Assembly (NCBI GenBank): GCA_029532415.1
Contig: JAQOTA010000027.1
Span: forward strand, 496,001 to 560,000
Length of the DNA stretch: 64,000 nt
DNA from: Marasmius tenuissimus
Taxonomy: Eukaryota; Basidiomycota; Agaricomycetes; Agaricales; Marasmiaceae
Direction: 5' to 3'
Part shown: positions 1-10,271 of the stretch, in pieces
Numbering within the stretch: position 1 is the first letter of the stretch
Layout of the letters: every line of letters starts with the position of its first letter
Notes under the pieces: model-generated
Seen by the model: the letters and a program-made list of their open reading frames with translations, nothing else
Told to the model about the DNA's origin: nothing
Database searches by the model: none
Translations under genes and position numbers: made by a program

Positions 1-2
1 AT

Positions 3-2714
3 GAAGGGGGAGAGTACAAAGAAGATAAGTTCGATGCAGTACTGAAAGAGTATGGGATCCAGAGGGATCAAAGCATACCGTATACACCACAACAAAACGG
101 TCATGCTGAGCGATTCAATAGGACTATCCATGAGAAGGCTGAAGCTCTTTGCTTTGAAGCTTGCATGCCTCAGTCTTGGTGGGAATTCTGCCATGTGCAT
201 GCCGTTCGCCTATACAATTGCACTCCTGTGCAATGTTTGAGCTGGCAAACTCTGTTCGAACTGCTTTACAGCGAAGCACCTGATGTTTCACATCTCCAAT
301 TTATGGGTTGTGCAGCCTACATATTCATTCCTGAAGATTGTAGGAAGAATAAGCTTGCTCCTCGCAGCGAGTTGATGACTTTCATCGGCTACCAGGATGG
401 GATGAAAGGCTTCCTGTTCATGCGAAGTAATAATTCTGTATTCAAAGGTAGCACTGCACTATTCGATGAGACGCTGTATAACAAGTGTCCTGATGCCAAA
501 ACTCGTGGCTTCACGCCTGTCAGTAGTGAACCATTTACTTTGGGTGAAAATCCCAACATTCCTTTGGAAGATGAAGACTCTGATGATGACGGTTTTGATA
601 CTCCATTGCCAGATCTCAGACTTCGCTCCGAACCTTCTAAGAGATCAGAACCTCAGGTTGACGAACCTGCAGGTGGCCCTGCGCCAGGGGATGTGCCACT
701 CCCTCAATCTGGTCCTCCAACGCCTCCAGGCAAACCCGCCGTTCCTCCGCCTGCACCAGCAGCGGATGGTCCACGCCGGTCTTTGAGGCAGCGGAAGGGT
801 ACAACGCAACCTGGTAATATATTTGGGGAAAAGCGGAACCCAAATAAACCCTCAGACATTATTCGCGACTTAGAGAATAAGAATACTTGGAGAAATGTCA
901 CTGGAGATAAACAACCTACACATCCAGTTGATCGTCCTAGTTCTTTGTGATCTAGGAAGGGCAAAGGTGGTAAAAAGGGGATTCCTGGTCCACTTCCGCC
1001 TCCGCCTGCTCCAGAACCCAGTGGAAGCACTGAGTCGCATGAGGAAGAAAGCGTAGTCGAAAGACTTACCCAAGAAGGGGGAGTAGGATTTGTGATTTAC
1101 CTGTTGAACAATGCCGTTCCAATTCACGATTTGCTTCCAAAGTCTGATACTCCTGATTTCTCTAACATCAGAGAGTGGACACTCCGCGATATTCTAAAGT
1201 TGCCTGTTGAGCAACAGAAGGAATGGAAGAACGCTTGCCACAAAGAACTTGAGGCACTTTGTAAGTGCAAGGTCTTCGAACTCTGTGACTTGCCTAAAGG
1301 TCGCAAAGCCATCAGATATAGATGGGTCTTTGACGTAAAGTCGAATGGTTGCAAAAAAGCTAGACTTGTTGCCAAAGGTTTCTCTCAGGTCGAAGGTGTA
1401 GACTTCGATGAAATCTTCTCACCAGTTGTTCGATATGAGACTGTTCGTATGATGCTTGCTCTCACAGCTCTCAAGAACTGGTACATCACTTCTGTTGATG
1501 TTAGGAACACCTTCCTTTATGGCGATCTTGTTGAGGAGATTTACATGGAACAACCTGAAGGCTTCAAAGTCAAGGGCCAAGAACATAAGGTACTACGCCT
1601 GTGTCGTGCATTATATGGACTGGAGCAAGCTGCCCTTGAGTGGTGGCGAACCCTCAGCTCGTCCATGGAGGTACTGGGCTTCAAACGCCTGACTTCTGAT
1701 GCTGAACTCTTCATCTGTAAAGATCCGAAGAGTGGTGAAGTTGTGTATGCGATCATCTATGTTGACGATGCACTCTTCATGGGTCCTAACAAAGCTTTTG
1801 TTGACAAGAAGAAAGCCGAGTTCATGGCTCAATGGAAATGCCGCAATATGGGCGATGCTAGCGAGTTTCTCCGCATGAGCATTTGTTGCGAAGGCAATAA
1901 GATCATGATTGACCAGAAGGATTATCTGAAGAAAGTCCTTGAACGTTTCAGGATGCAGAATGCAAAAGGTGCTCCTACGCCCTTACCTGCTGGCTATGTG
2001 CCAACTCCCAACGATGGTCCAGCCAATCCTACCATTCACTCCAAGTTCCAGTCTGTGATTGGGTCGCTTCTGTACATTATGCTGGGCACACATCCTGATA
2101 TTGCCTATGCAGTTACGAAGCTATCCCAGTTCTCTTCTAATCCAACAAAGGAACACCTCGATAAAGCTCTGTATATCTGCCGCTATCTAGCTGGCACATC
2201 AGATTATTCACTTGTCTACGATGGTGACTCTGATGGAGGTCTCCTTGCGTTCACAGACTCGGATTGGGCTGCCGATCCTATCAAACGCTGATCAATCACT
2301 GGCTACTTCTTCAAGTTAGCAGGCGGCATCTTCTCGTGGCAATCACACGCCCAGAAGACTGTAGCTCTTTCTTCCACTGAAGCTGAGTATATGGCACTGT
2401 CGGATTGCAGTTGTCAAGCTTCCTGGATAAGATCGCTACTCTCTGAACTTGAAATCGACTTAGGTCCTATTCCAATCTGCAGAGACAATCAAGGCTCTAT
2501 CTTCATTGCATCTAATCTGGTCCAAGAACACTGAGCCAAGCACACCAATATTTGATATCATTATATTCGATTGTGTGTTGAAGATGGCAAAGTCGAGCTG
2601 TTCTTCATTGAAGGAGTCTATAATCCCGCAGACATGTTTACGAAGAATCTCAGACATGAGAAGTTCTTACGGTTCAGAGATCACCTTGGACTTGAATTCT
2701 ATTCGTCCACTTGA
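3..2714 (+). pseudogene. Copia pol fragment: integrase, reverse transcriptase, RNase H
   Basis: One frame stays open from base 3 to 2714 apart from TGA codons at 948, 2289, 2532 and 2553. It begins in the integrase core (EGGEYKEDKF, then QQNGHAERFNRT). A Pro/Asp/Glu-rich linker follows, then reverse transcriptase from about 1092 with KARLVAKGFSQ and the catalytic YVDDALF near 1760, then RNase H with DSDWAAD, VALSSTEAEYMA and a final Asp in CRDNQGS. The 2289, 2532 and 2553 stops fall where related Copia proteins have Arg (RRSITGY, the TKHID region, IRYHYIR), so CGA to TGA changes explain them. The protein would have copied and integrated Copia cDNA in virus-like particles; this copy cannot. 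Confidence 0.9.
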
Positions 2715-2756
2715 TTTGCTCAGATGCGCTTTTCAGCTGCACTTAGCAAGGGGGTG

Positions 2757-3078
2757 TGTTGAATCCGTGGACTATTATTAGATCCCAGTATATCCAAAGT
2801 CCCGGTTTATACTTCCCGCCATTGTATTATGCAGGACAATGCATTCGCTATTGTTCTATTCTTCATTGTTCTATATGCTCATATGTACAATTCCTATTTT
2901 TGTCCCTATATGGTAGTTCTATTGTCTCTACATGTATATAAGCTCGTAGTTCTCTACCTGAATCTATAGTGTGCTTGAGCTTCTACGTCTTGCCTCTAAC
3001 CTCTCTAAACTCCTCTCTGGTAAGTAGTAGTGTAGCCATGTTGTAGTCCTCTGCGCTAGGCATCATGCCGGCTCATCA
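2757..3078 (+). repeat. 3' LTR of Copia C1 (322 bp)
   Basis: The LTR starts TGTTGAATCC directly after the purine tract and ends GGCTCATCA, giving the usual TG...CA borders. A TATA-like TATATAAG lies at 2935-2942. The same LTR is found at 23503 (interrupted) and as a truncated reversed piece at 38974-39131. Confidence 0.9.
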
Positions 3079-3330
3079 AGAAGGTGGGAAAAGGGCGGGA
3101 GGCACCAAGGAAACACCGAGGCAGGAAAATGACAAGAGGGCGGAAAGGACGGAGAAGGTGGAGAAGGCACTGAGCATCAGGGACCACCCACCTGCCAACA
3201 GCAAGCCGTACACCGTGACGTGTACTCCTCAGCCTATAGGTGTTGGTAGCCCTTATGAGGGCCCTAAGTTCCCTCTGAAGGACCTCATTTCTCTGACAAA
3301 GCAGTAGGGACCTCGGCTACGGCGAGTTAG
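3079..3330. other. Unassigned segment between Copia LTR and LINE
   Basis: About 250 bases lie between the Copia LTR and the last LINE codons. On the plus strand an 80-codon frame (3065-3307) starts inside the LTR, and it is Lys/Glu/Arg rich with no recognised domain. On the minus strand this would be LINE 3' untranslated sequence. No poly(A) tract or short tandem tail typical of a LINE end was found, so the true LINE boundary is not fixed. Confidence 0.4.
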
Positions 3331-4740
3331 GCCCTACCATATGGGCAGTGGTTCAGTCTTATTAGACCGGTTACATGGGATTATAAAGTGCATCCTCCTC
3401 AAGGATAATGAATGTATTGCCTGCCTGGTCTACCATGTCCTCTGGAATGATGCAAGGGGCATGATACACGGGGGTCGTGTCATATATGACAAGCATGCTG
3501 TGTACAAACAATGCTGGGATGGTCCTTAAGTGGGTATCCTCCATTGTTTTGTTCAACACATCCATCCTGCTTGCTATTTCCCAGTTGGTCGTCATTGCCG
3601 ATTTTGTTTCTCCCATCATACGGTAGAAGCAAGCTCTCCGAGTCACCAATTCTGTGTTTTGGTTGCACTTGAATATGGCATGAATTTCATCTTCTACAGC
3701 ACTGCGGCAGAATTGACATAGCCTGCTCTCGCATACATCCACTGAAGACCATCTAAGGTTTTCAATTGCGAGATGATGACACAAGGTGACTAGCCTGCAT
3801 AGGGATTTGCAGTGGGCAGAGGTAGGAACGAGGAGGTAGGGTTGTAGGCGGAAGTATTTGGCCGGTTTTTTGATCAGGGGCAGCTTTGGGTACCTCGTTT
3901 GGAGGATGGACAGCTTTTTTGAGTTGTGGAGGTTGGTGAGTACTCGATTCCAGGCCCATTTCTCTATACTGTCAATCAATTCATCCACACCTTGTAGGGA
4001 TGTCAGTGAATCGTCGGTAGTGGGTAGTTCTGGGGCCGTCAGCTGAACCATATCCATAATGTCCTTCAGCTAGCATTCCTTGTCATCCAGCTATAGGGAC
4101 TGTGTCTCTCATAATGCTGCATGAACTAGTTGGGTCTTGGGGAGAGAGAATAGGTATCTGTAATATCTCAGAGCAAGAATCAACCATCTAGTGTGTATGG
4201 GAAGGATGCCAGTCTCAGTGTATAGGAATGATGTTTCTGAGCGTGGGTGGACACCAAGCATTCAGCAGAGGTAGTACTTCTGGACATCCTCCAGAGAGGT
4301 GAGGGCTGTCCTGTTGATATCGACCACTATTTCACATCCAAACATTAGATGGGGGTCAACATGAGCTTGGTATAAACATCACACTGCTGTACAAGGTAGG
4401 GATCCCACCATATTCTCTATGCCAAATGTCACAGTGCTAACACTCTTTCCTTTACTGGCACGTTTTTGATAGTGAGAAGTGAAGAACGATTTCTGGAGGG
4501 GTGTCGCGGAGAAGAGTACCCCAACATAGCAGTATTCTTGGACCCTTTTGAGGGCTACCCGTTGATGTGGAAGCTGATGGATGGGTTTGGGTTCCGCAGA
4601 ACCTTTCCTGGAACCATCCATTCAGTTTCCTCTGCACTGATGATGTGCATATAGATTGATGTCTACTGCACAAACTGGTCAATCTTTGTTTGCAGCCCTT
4701 TGGGGGATAGAGAGAAGAGGACAACATCGTCAGCTTGCTC
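3330..4740 (-). pseudogene. LINE (non-LTR retrotransposon), 3' half: RT palm to C-terminus
   Basis: Read on the minus strand from 4740, the frame starts with the reverse-transcriptase catalytic box (EQADDVVLFSL, Asp-Asp near 4727) and continues through the thumb region. The C-terminal part (4057-3371) ends with a Cys/His cluster of the form RLCQFC...EDEIHAIFKC, a zinc-binding motif common near the end of fungal LINE proteins. Several stops and frame changes show decay. It is the continuation of the LINE piece at 20463-23502: after removing Gypsy A1 and one CAGGT, the frame reads GGKQISHL directly into EQADDVV. So this was one element, cut by A1. Confidence 0.88.
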
Positions 4741-4745
4741 CAGGT

Positions 4746-5230
4746 TGTCATGAAGACGCCACTTTTCCCTCCACCATTTGCTCACATGATTATCACATGT
4801 CCTTTTCCCACGGTCACTTACTATACATCCTTATTTCTCACGATTCCCTTTCTTAACCCACCATCGCGCAGCCTTAACCCACATCGCGCAGCCATCCCAT
4901 TATCTCATACTGACTCATTCCTTATTCATCCTTGACTCATACTTACTCATACACGACTCATAGGTAGCCACTCCGACTCCAGCTCTGACTGTAGGATAGG
5001 TATATAAGCTAGCTAGTCTTCACCTGGTCCCTCATCTTGACCTCTTGTCGTTGGGACCAGGTGAGTAGTACAGTCTCCTTCGCTTTCCTTCTCTACAATA
5101 GATCTAACTTGTCGTTGGGACCAGTTTCTGCCTTATCTCTGTCTGAGTCGAGCCCGCTGCTCCTCTCCAAGCCCGCTACCACCGCTTTCTGCCTCTGCCG
5201 TCTCTGCTAGACGCTCAGCACTTCGTGACA
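4746..5230 (+). repeat. 5' LTR of Gypsy A1 (485 bp)
   Basis: Borders are TGTCATGAAG...CTTCGTGACA. It carries a TATA box at 5001-5008 and a possible intron donor (AG|GTGAGT near 5059) with an acceptor near 5100. Related LTRs: 19973-20457 (pair), 36945-37429 (A2) and the solo LTR 23732-24238. Confidence 0.95.
5001..5043 (+). promoter_or_regulatory. LTR promoter: TATA box and likely RNA start with self-primer
   Basis: TATATAAG lies at 5001-5008. About 26-33 bases downstream is ATCTTGACCT (5034-5043), the expected place for transcript start. This decamer is the exact reverse complement of AGGTCAAGAT at 5233-5242, just inside the internal region. In Tf1/sushi-type elements the first bases of the mRNA fold back on such a site and prime reverse transcription. 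The start site itself is inferred. Confidence 0.65.
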
Positions 5231-5232
5231 TT

Positions 5233-5242
5233 AGGTCAAGAT
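5233..5242 (+). other. Primer-binding site for self-priming
   Basis: AGGTCAAGAT begins two bases after the LTR end. It does not begin with TGG as a site for a tRNA CCA end normally does, but it pairs over 10 bases with the LTR sequence 5034-5043. The same pair of sequences is preserved in the A2 copy (minus strand, beside 36945). Confidence 0.7.
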
Positions 5243-5824
5243 CCTTTATTGCACTGACAGCCTCGCCGAAAGGAAGGTTGTCCTTGCAAGTCTACAACGG
5301 CTCCTGCATGAGACTGTTATCAATGACCACACGGAGTAGACCCCAAGACTTCCTTATTCTGGAACCAGAGAAATCCCACACAAACCAGCTGGTACAAGTG
5401 TAAAAACCAACCCTGCCCAAACACTACTCCAGAGAATTCAATCCCCGAGACTTTTCCCTTCAAAGACGACGAAGTACTTAATCCTATCCCTGCTCCCCGT
5501 GTACCAACCCCTGAACAAGAACCGACACCTCCGTCGCCACCGCTCTCCACTTCAGAACTTACAACTTCACTTGCACGCCTCACAGTAGCAGGCCCATCAG
5601 AAAAACCCGACAGTCCACCTACCGCTGCCAATCCTGTCACTCCTAGTCCTCTCGACACACCGATCGCCCGTACTGAGATCCCAGCATTTGTTGCCTCAGA
5701 AGCCACCTTCGCTGTAATCCAGACCCCGACCAACACCAGACCATCTTCCGCTGCTGCACACAGAGCTCCTTCACCCACCACATCTACCACATCTACCCAT
5801 ACTTCAGAATCTGACACCACCAAC
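5243..5824 (+). other. Gypsy A1 leader with ATG-less open frame ahead of Gag
   Basis: The frame used by Gag is open from 5327 to the Gag ATG at 5825 without any ATG. It encodes a short Cys-containing stretch (WYKCKNQPCPN) and then a Pro/Ser/Thr-rich segment. The same open frame is kept in A2 (roughly 36350-36850 on the minus strand) with mostly conservative changes. It may be an N-terminal Gag extension reached by splicing or a non-AUG start; an in-frame TGA at 5324 blocks a simple extension upstream. Confidence 0.5.
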
Positions 5825-7006
5825 ATGTCTACATCCACTACTGCGAGCCAAGCCACGCTGGACGAAGTCCTGAAGGCAATGGTGAAATCCCAGAAAGAAA
5901 CCCAAGCACAGCTAGACGCCATCAGGGAAGCCTTCCAATCCAACAAAGAGCCGGGAAGGATCATTGCCAAACCCAGTAACTTCAAGGGGGAAACCTGGGA
6001 TGTGGCTCGATTCCTACCCATGTTCAAGAACTGGGCTATACAAGAGAAGGTTCTCCAGCACCCAACGGAGAAAGATCAATTGGACGAGCGGAAGACAATT
6101 CAGTCTGCTTTGTCCTTCTGTGAAGGGAAGGCAGGAGCTTGGGCAGCCTACTACCTGATACAGGCCAACAAGGTAGCCCTGGGAGAGCTCCCTGCCGATC
6201 AGTTCCCTTTCGGAGGAAGATGGGCTCAGTTCGAAGAAGCCTTCAAAGTCCGATTCGGGGCAGCCAATGAAAAGGCAGATGCCATTGAAATCCTTACCAA
6301 CCTTAAACAAGGGAACAAGACTGCAACTCTCTACAGTCAGGAATTCAAGGAGGCCGCAATGAAGACAGGACTATCAGACGCAGATCTTCGAATCCGATAC
6401 CGCAAGGGTCTGAACGCGGACCTTAAACGATTATTGGTGATGATGGAATTGTCCCAAGGAGAACCCGCCAATCTAACTGAACTAGAAACACGAGCTTGCA
6501 AAGCAGAGAGGTCCTTGCAGGAGGAAGGATTAGCGGCCAAGAGACAGGTAGAAACGACTGTCACTACTATTAGGGTGAACTGTTCCAACATCCCCACAGG
6601 AAATGGACGCACTAGGGAGGACTTTGTGAAAGCAATGCGGGGGAAGTGTTACGGATGCGGGGCGAGTGATCATACCAAGGCCAATGGGAACCACGGACAG
6701 GATAAATGCAACTACTGCGCACGTCCTGGACACAGGTCCAATGTATGCCAGGATAAGTACCTAGGGAGAGCACCCGGAGGAGGAATTCGACGCCAACAGA
6801 TTTCAGCCACCCCTTTCACTCTCTTCCCGGATGAACCGACACCTGCACCTTCGTACTCGCCACTGCCAACGGCCCCTACCGCCCAAATCTCTGCCACTCC
6901 CTCTTCCACTCCCAACATGGATGCCGTTGCCCAAATCGCTGCCCTTCAACAAGCCCTAGCCCAACAGAACACTATCCTCCAACAACTCATGCAAAAGGAT
7001 TTTTAA
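5825..7006 (+). CDS. gag: Gypsy A1 Gag (393 aa)
   Basis: This is the capsid/nucleocapsid protein of the Gypsy element, which packages element RNA in cytoplasmic particles. The N-terminal half is the retrotransposon Gag fold (around residues 50-230, with FLPMFKNWAIQEK and a later LTNLKQGNKTATLYSQEF). Two Cys-rich knuckles follow at about residues 270-310: CYGCGASDHTKANGNHGQDKC, broken here by spacing, and C-x2-C-x4-H-x4-C in CNYCARPGHRSNVC. The C-terminal tail is Pro/Thr rich and ends in a Gln-rich coiled stretch. The ATG is the first in a frame that is already open upstream, so the true start may lie 5' of it. A2 encodes a 392-residue homologue. The frame is intact here. Confidence 0.9.
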   Translation: MSTSTTASQATLDEVLKAMVKSQKETQAQLDAIREAFQSNKEPGRIIAKPSNFKGETWDVARFLPMFKNWAIQEKVLQHPTEKDQLDERKTIQSALSFCEGKAGAWAAYYLIQANKVALGELPADQFPFGGRWAQFEEAFKVRFGAANEKADAIEILTNLKQGNKTATLYSQEFKEAAMKTGLSDADLRIRYRKGLNADLKRLLVMMELSQGEPANLTELETRACKAERSLQEEGLAAKRQVETTVTTIRVNCSNIPTGNGRTREDFVKAMRGKCYGCGASDHTKANGNHGQDKCNYCARPGHRSNVCQDKYLGRAPGGGIRRQQISATPFTLFPDEPTPAPSYSPLPTAPTAQISATPSSTPNMDAVAQIAALQQALAQQNTILQQLMQKDF

Positions 7007-7011
7007 GTAGG

Positions 7012-9718
7012 GTGTCCGCCTTCGCCATGACGAAGACACCCTCACCAGCTTCAGTCTATGCTTCCTCCTCGTATGACTCAATTCACTCATGTACAATATC
7101 CTCTGTTCGCGAAATAGACACTCTCTCACCTCACTTCCGCATACGAGTCACACTGAAAGGAAAGCATCGCCAGACTGAAACAACGGCCATGATCGATAGC
7201 GGGGCCACCGCATTATTTCTTGGAAAATCCTTTGTTGCAACCAATCACATCACCACCTTCCCTCTCCAACACCCGATTCGAGTTCACAACATCAATGGAA
7301 CACTAAACCAGGCTGGAAGCATCACACGCTACGCTCGTCTAGGTCTGGTAGTGGAGGACACTGAGACGTGGACGGACTTCTTGGTTACGGATCTAGGAGG
7401 AGAACACGTTATATTAGGACTACCCTGGCTTCGGAAGACCAATCCTCAGATCAACTGGAAAGGGGGACAACTTTCAGTCCCAAAACGAGGAGTGGAGATA
7501 GAAGAAGTGGAGGACGAAGAGAAATGGGCAGGAACAGGTAATCCACCACTCAGCGACGCTATTCTTGAATCTATCGACGACCCCTTCGAAACCATCCATG
7601 CATCCATTATCGAAACACCCCCGGTGGAGCCTGAAGATGCAACACCACTTTATCATATCATGGCCAACCGGGCCGCACGCAGATCTTTAGTCAAAAAAGG
7701 AATCTTGGAGGACTGTCATGACGAGGTATGGGTTGCAGCAGGGTACACATACTCTCAACAGATTGCCGAAGAAACCAACAAGGAAAAGCCAAAACAGTCA
7801 TTCGAGGAGATGGTACCAGAATCATATCGGGAATACGCTAAAGTCTTTTCTGAGCAGGAATCCAAATGACTTCCAGCTCACAAGCCATGGAATCACGCTA
7901 TCGAACTCACACCAGGATCACCACTGACCATGAGAACGAAGGTCTACCCTATGTCACTCAACGAACAACAAGAACTGGACAAGTTCCTGGAAGAGAATCA
8001 ACGGAAAGGCTACATCCGACCCTCGAAATCACCTCTTGCGTCACCTGTTTTCTTTGTGAAGAAGAAGGATGGGAAACTCAGATTCGTGCAGGACTATCGG
8101 AAACTTAACGAGTACACTATCAAGAACCGTTATCCACTCCCCCTGGTCACAGATATCGTCAATCGACTCCAAGGTGCGAAGTATTTCACAAAGTTTGATG
8201 TACGATGGGGATACAACAACGTACGTATTAAGGAAGGAGATGAATGGAAGGCCGCCTTCGCAACGAATAGGGGACTTTTCGAACCAAGAGTGATGTTCTT
8301 CGGACTCACTAACTCGCCTGCTACGTTCCAATCCCTCATGAACTCTATATTTGCCGATCTCATCGCCCTAGGAAAAGTCGCCGTTTACCTGGACGACATT
8401 CTCATCTTCACCAGTACGCGAGAGGAGCATCAGATCCTAGTCAAAGAGGTCTTGTCACGACTCCAGAAACACGACCTCTACCTGCGACCAGAGAAATGCC
8501 AATTTGAACAACAGGAAATCGAGTACCTGGGACTCCTGATCAGTGAGGGCCAAGTACGCATGGATCCAGCTAAAGTCAGAGCTGTACGAGAATGGGCAAC
8601 CCCTCGAAATCTGCGTGATGTCCGAGGCTTTTTGGGATTCGCCAACTTCTACCGACGATTCATTAAGGATTTTGCGAAAACGGCACGACCACTGAACAAC
8701 CTCACACGGAAACATGTCTCCTTCGACTGGGGAACCCAACAACAAGCAGCCTTTGACGAACTTCGAACAGCCTTCACCACTGCTCCAATCCTAACTCTTT
8801 GGGACCCAGACCGGCCAACACGCATTGAAGTCGACGCCTCTGGATTTGCTACAGGAGGAGTACTATCCCAGAAATTGGAGGACGGCTTATGGCATCCAGT
8901 TGCATTCCGATCAGCATCCATGCAGCCAGCGGAGAGAAATTATGAGATATGGGACTGGGAAATGTTGGCCATCATCGACGCCCTGAAGGACTGGCGATAC
9001 TTCCTGGAAGGACAACCTCAGCCATTCGAAATCCTAACCGACCATTCGAATTTGGAGTTCTGGAAGAACGCTCAAAACCTAAGTCGCCGACAGGCTCGCT
9101 GGGCACTCTATCTGTCCCGTTTCCACTTCCAACTCGGTCATCGCCCTGGCAAAACCAACACACTAGCCGACCCCCTCTCTCGCATGACAGCACATCAGGT
9201 CTCAGATAATGAGGACAATCGCCAACAAGTGGTTCTCGGACCAGAAGTCTTTGTACAAATTGCAGCCACAGCATTGGTCAACCCACTCGAAAATCGGATC
9301 AGGGAAGCCTCTATTAGAGAAGCGGAAGTATTGGAAGGACTCCGGCAGTTGAAGAAGAATGGGCCGTCGCAATTGGTAAACGGACTAGCTGAGTGGGAAG
9401 AGGACAACGGACTGGTATATCACAGAGGGCGAGTATATGTACCCCCAGATGAGGAGCTGCGAAGGGAGGTAGTGCGACAGTGTCATGACGACCCAACCGC
9501 AGGACATCCTGGGCTCCACGGCACGCTTGACCTGGTAGACACTCACTTCTGGTGGCCAACCATGCGCTCGTTTGTGGAGAAATACGTGGAACGATGCGAT
9601 TCCTGCGCACGCAAAAAGCTACACCGACACCCGCGTGCTGTAACACAACCCCTCGAAGTACTGAATGGCCCATGGGAAGAAGTTGGAGTCGATCTGATCA
9701 CTCAGCTGCCAGACTCTC
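7012..9718 (+). pseudogene. pol: Gypsy A1 Pol, 5' part: protease, RT, RNase H, integrase start
   Basis: Pol lies in the -1 frame relative to Gag, directly after the Gag stop. Protease has the active Asp in AMIDSGATALFLG (about residue 62). A TGA at 7867-7869 then interrupts the frame where A2 has CGA (Arg), so one C-to-T change inactivates it. The frame continues with reverse transcriptase ([20 protein letters not shown], catalytic YLDDILIF near 8389), RNase H (IEVDASGFATGG, LTDHSNLEFW), then the integrase zinc finger (HPGLHGTLDLV...CDSCARKK) and the beginning of the catalytic core (GPWEEVGVDLITQLPDS). Translation now runs into the Copia LTR and ends at 9738. The remainder of Pol is at 18895-19931. 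Confidence 0.93.
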
Positions 9719-10236
9719 TGATGAGCCAGCATAGTTAAAGTGCACAGTGGGTATAACGAAGTAAACCTCACATGGGTAATACACAGAGTGTTCTTGTAGT
9801 CTTGGGATGCTTGTGAAGAGGTGATAATCGAGTAGATTGTCCTAAGGCTTAAGGCCTTTCGTCCAGTCTTTTATACATAAGTTTCTGGTACATGTAATGA
9901 GTATTACACTAACTGAAACTACTACTAGAAGTAGGTATTCGGCCCTAAAGGCGTAAAAGACATTAGTACTGTGTAAGTACTTCTACCATGAATGGTAGTA
10001 TGCTTGGTGAGCATAGTCGTGTTTGCCTCATGTATTGGAGGCTCTACTTATGCTATTGGATAGCGACTGTCTATAGTGTCATATATGATGAAACTAGATG
10101 TACGTAGTAAGATACGTAGACAGAGACGTAGTACTTGCATGAGGACGCAAGTGTTCTAGAGGCGTAGCTCTATAAATAGTGTGACGCGTAAACAACACGT
10201 CAACAGTGCATCACATGATTTCCATCATGTTCAACA
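9719..10236 (-). repeat. 3' LTR of Copia B1
   Basis: On the plus strand it runs from TGATGAGCCAGC to CATGTTCAACA; on the element strand it is TGTTGAACATG...GGCTCATCA. It is preceded on the element strand by the purine tract GTGAGGGGGAG at 10237-10247. Confidence 0.95.
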
Positions 10237-10271
10237 CTCCCCCTCACTAAGTTCATCATGCAATCATGGAA

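Larger units (their letters stand above)
1..3078 (+). mobile_element. Copia element C1, 3' part (5' end outside window)
   Basis: This is the 3' portion of a Ty1/Copia retrotransposon. The window opens inside the integrase core, followed by reverse transcriptase, RNase H, a purine tract (AGCAAGGGGGTG just before 2757) and a 3' LTR ending at 3078. The integrase start is closely similar to the place where element C2 breaks off near 27762-27843, so C1 and C2 belong to one family. Four in-frame TGA codons make it non-autonomous. The 5' LTR and left target duplication lie outside the window, and the five bases after the LTR are AGAAG. Confidence 0.92.

Noticed and set aside
52..240. Short frame at the window start
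   Set aside because: It is in another frame from the Copia integrase core that runs from base 3.
5320..6027. 235-codon minus-strand frame over the Gypsy leader
   Set aside because: It is antisense to the Pro/Thr-rich Gag extension, and low complexity explains its openness.
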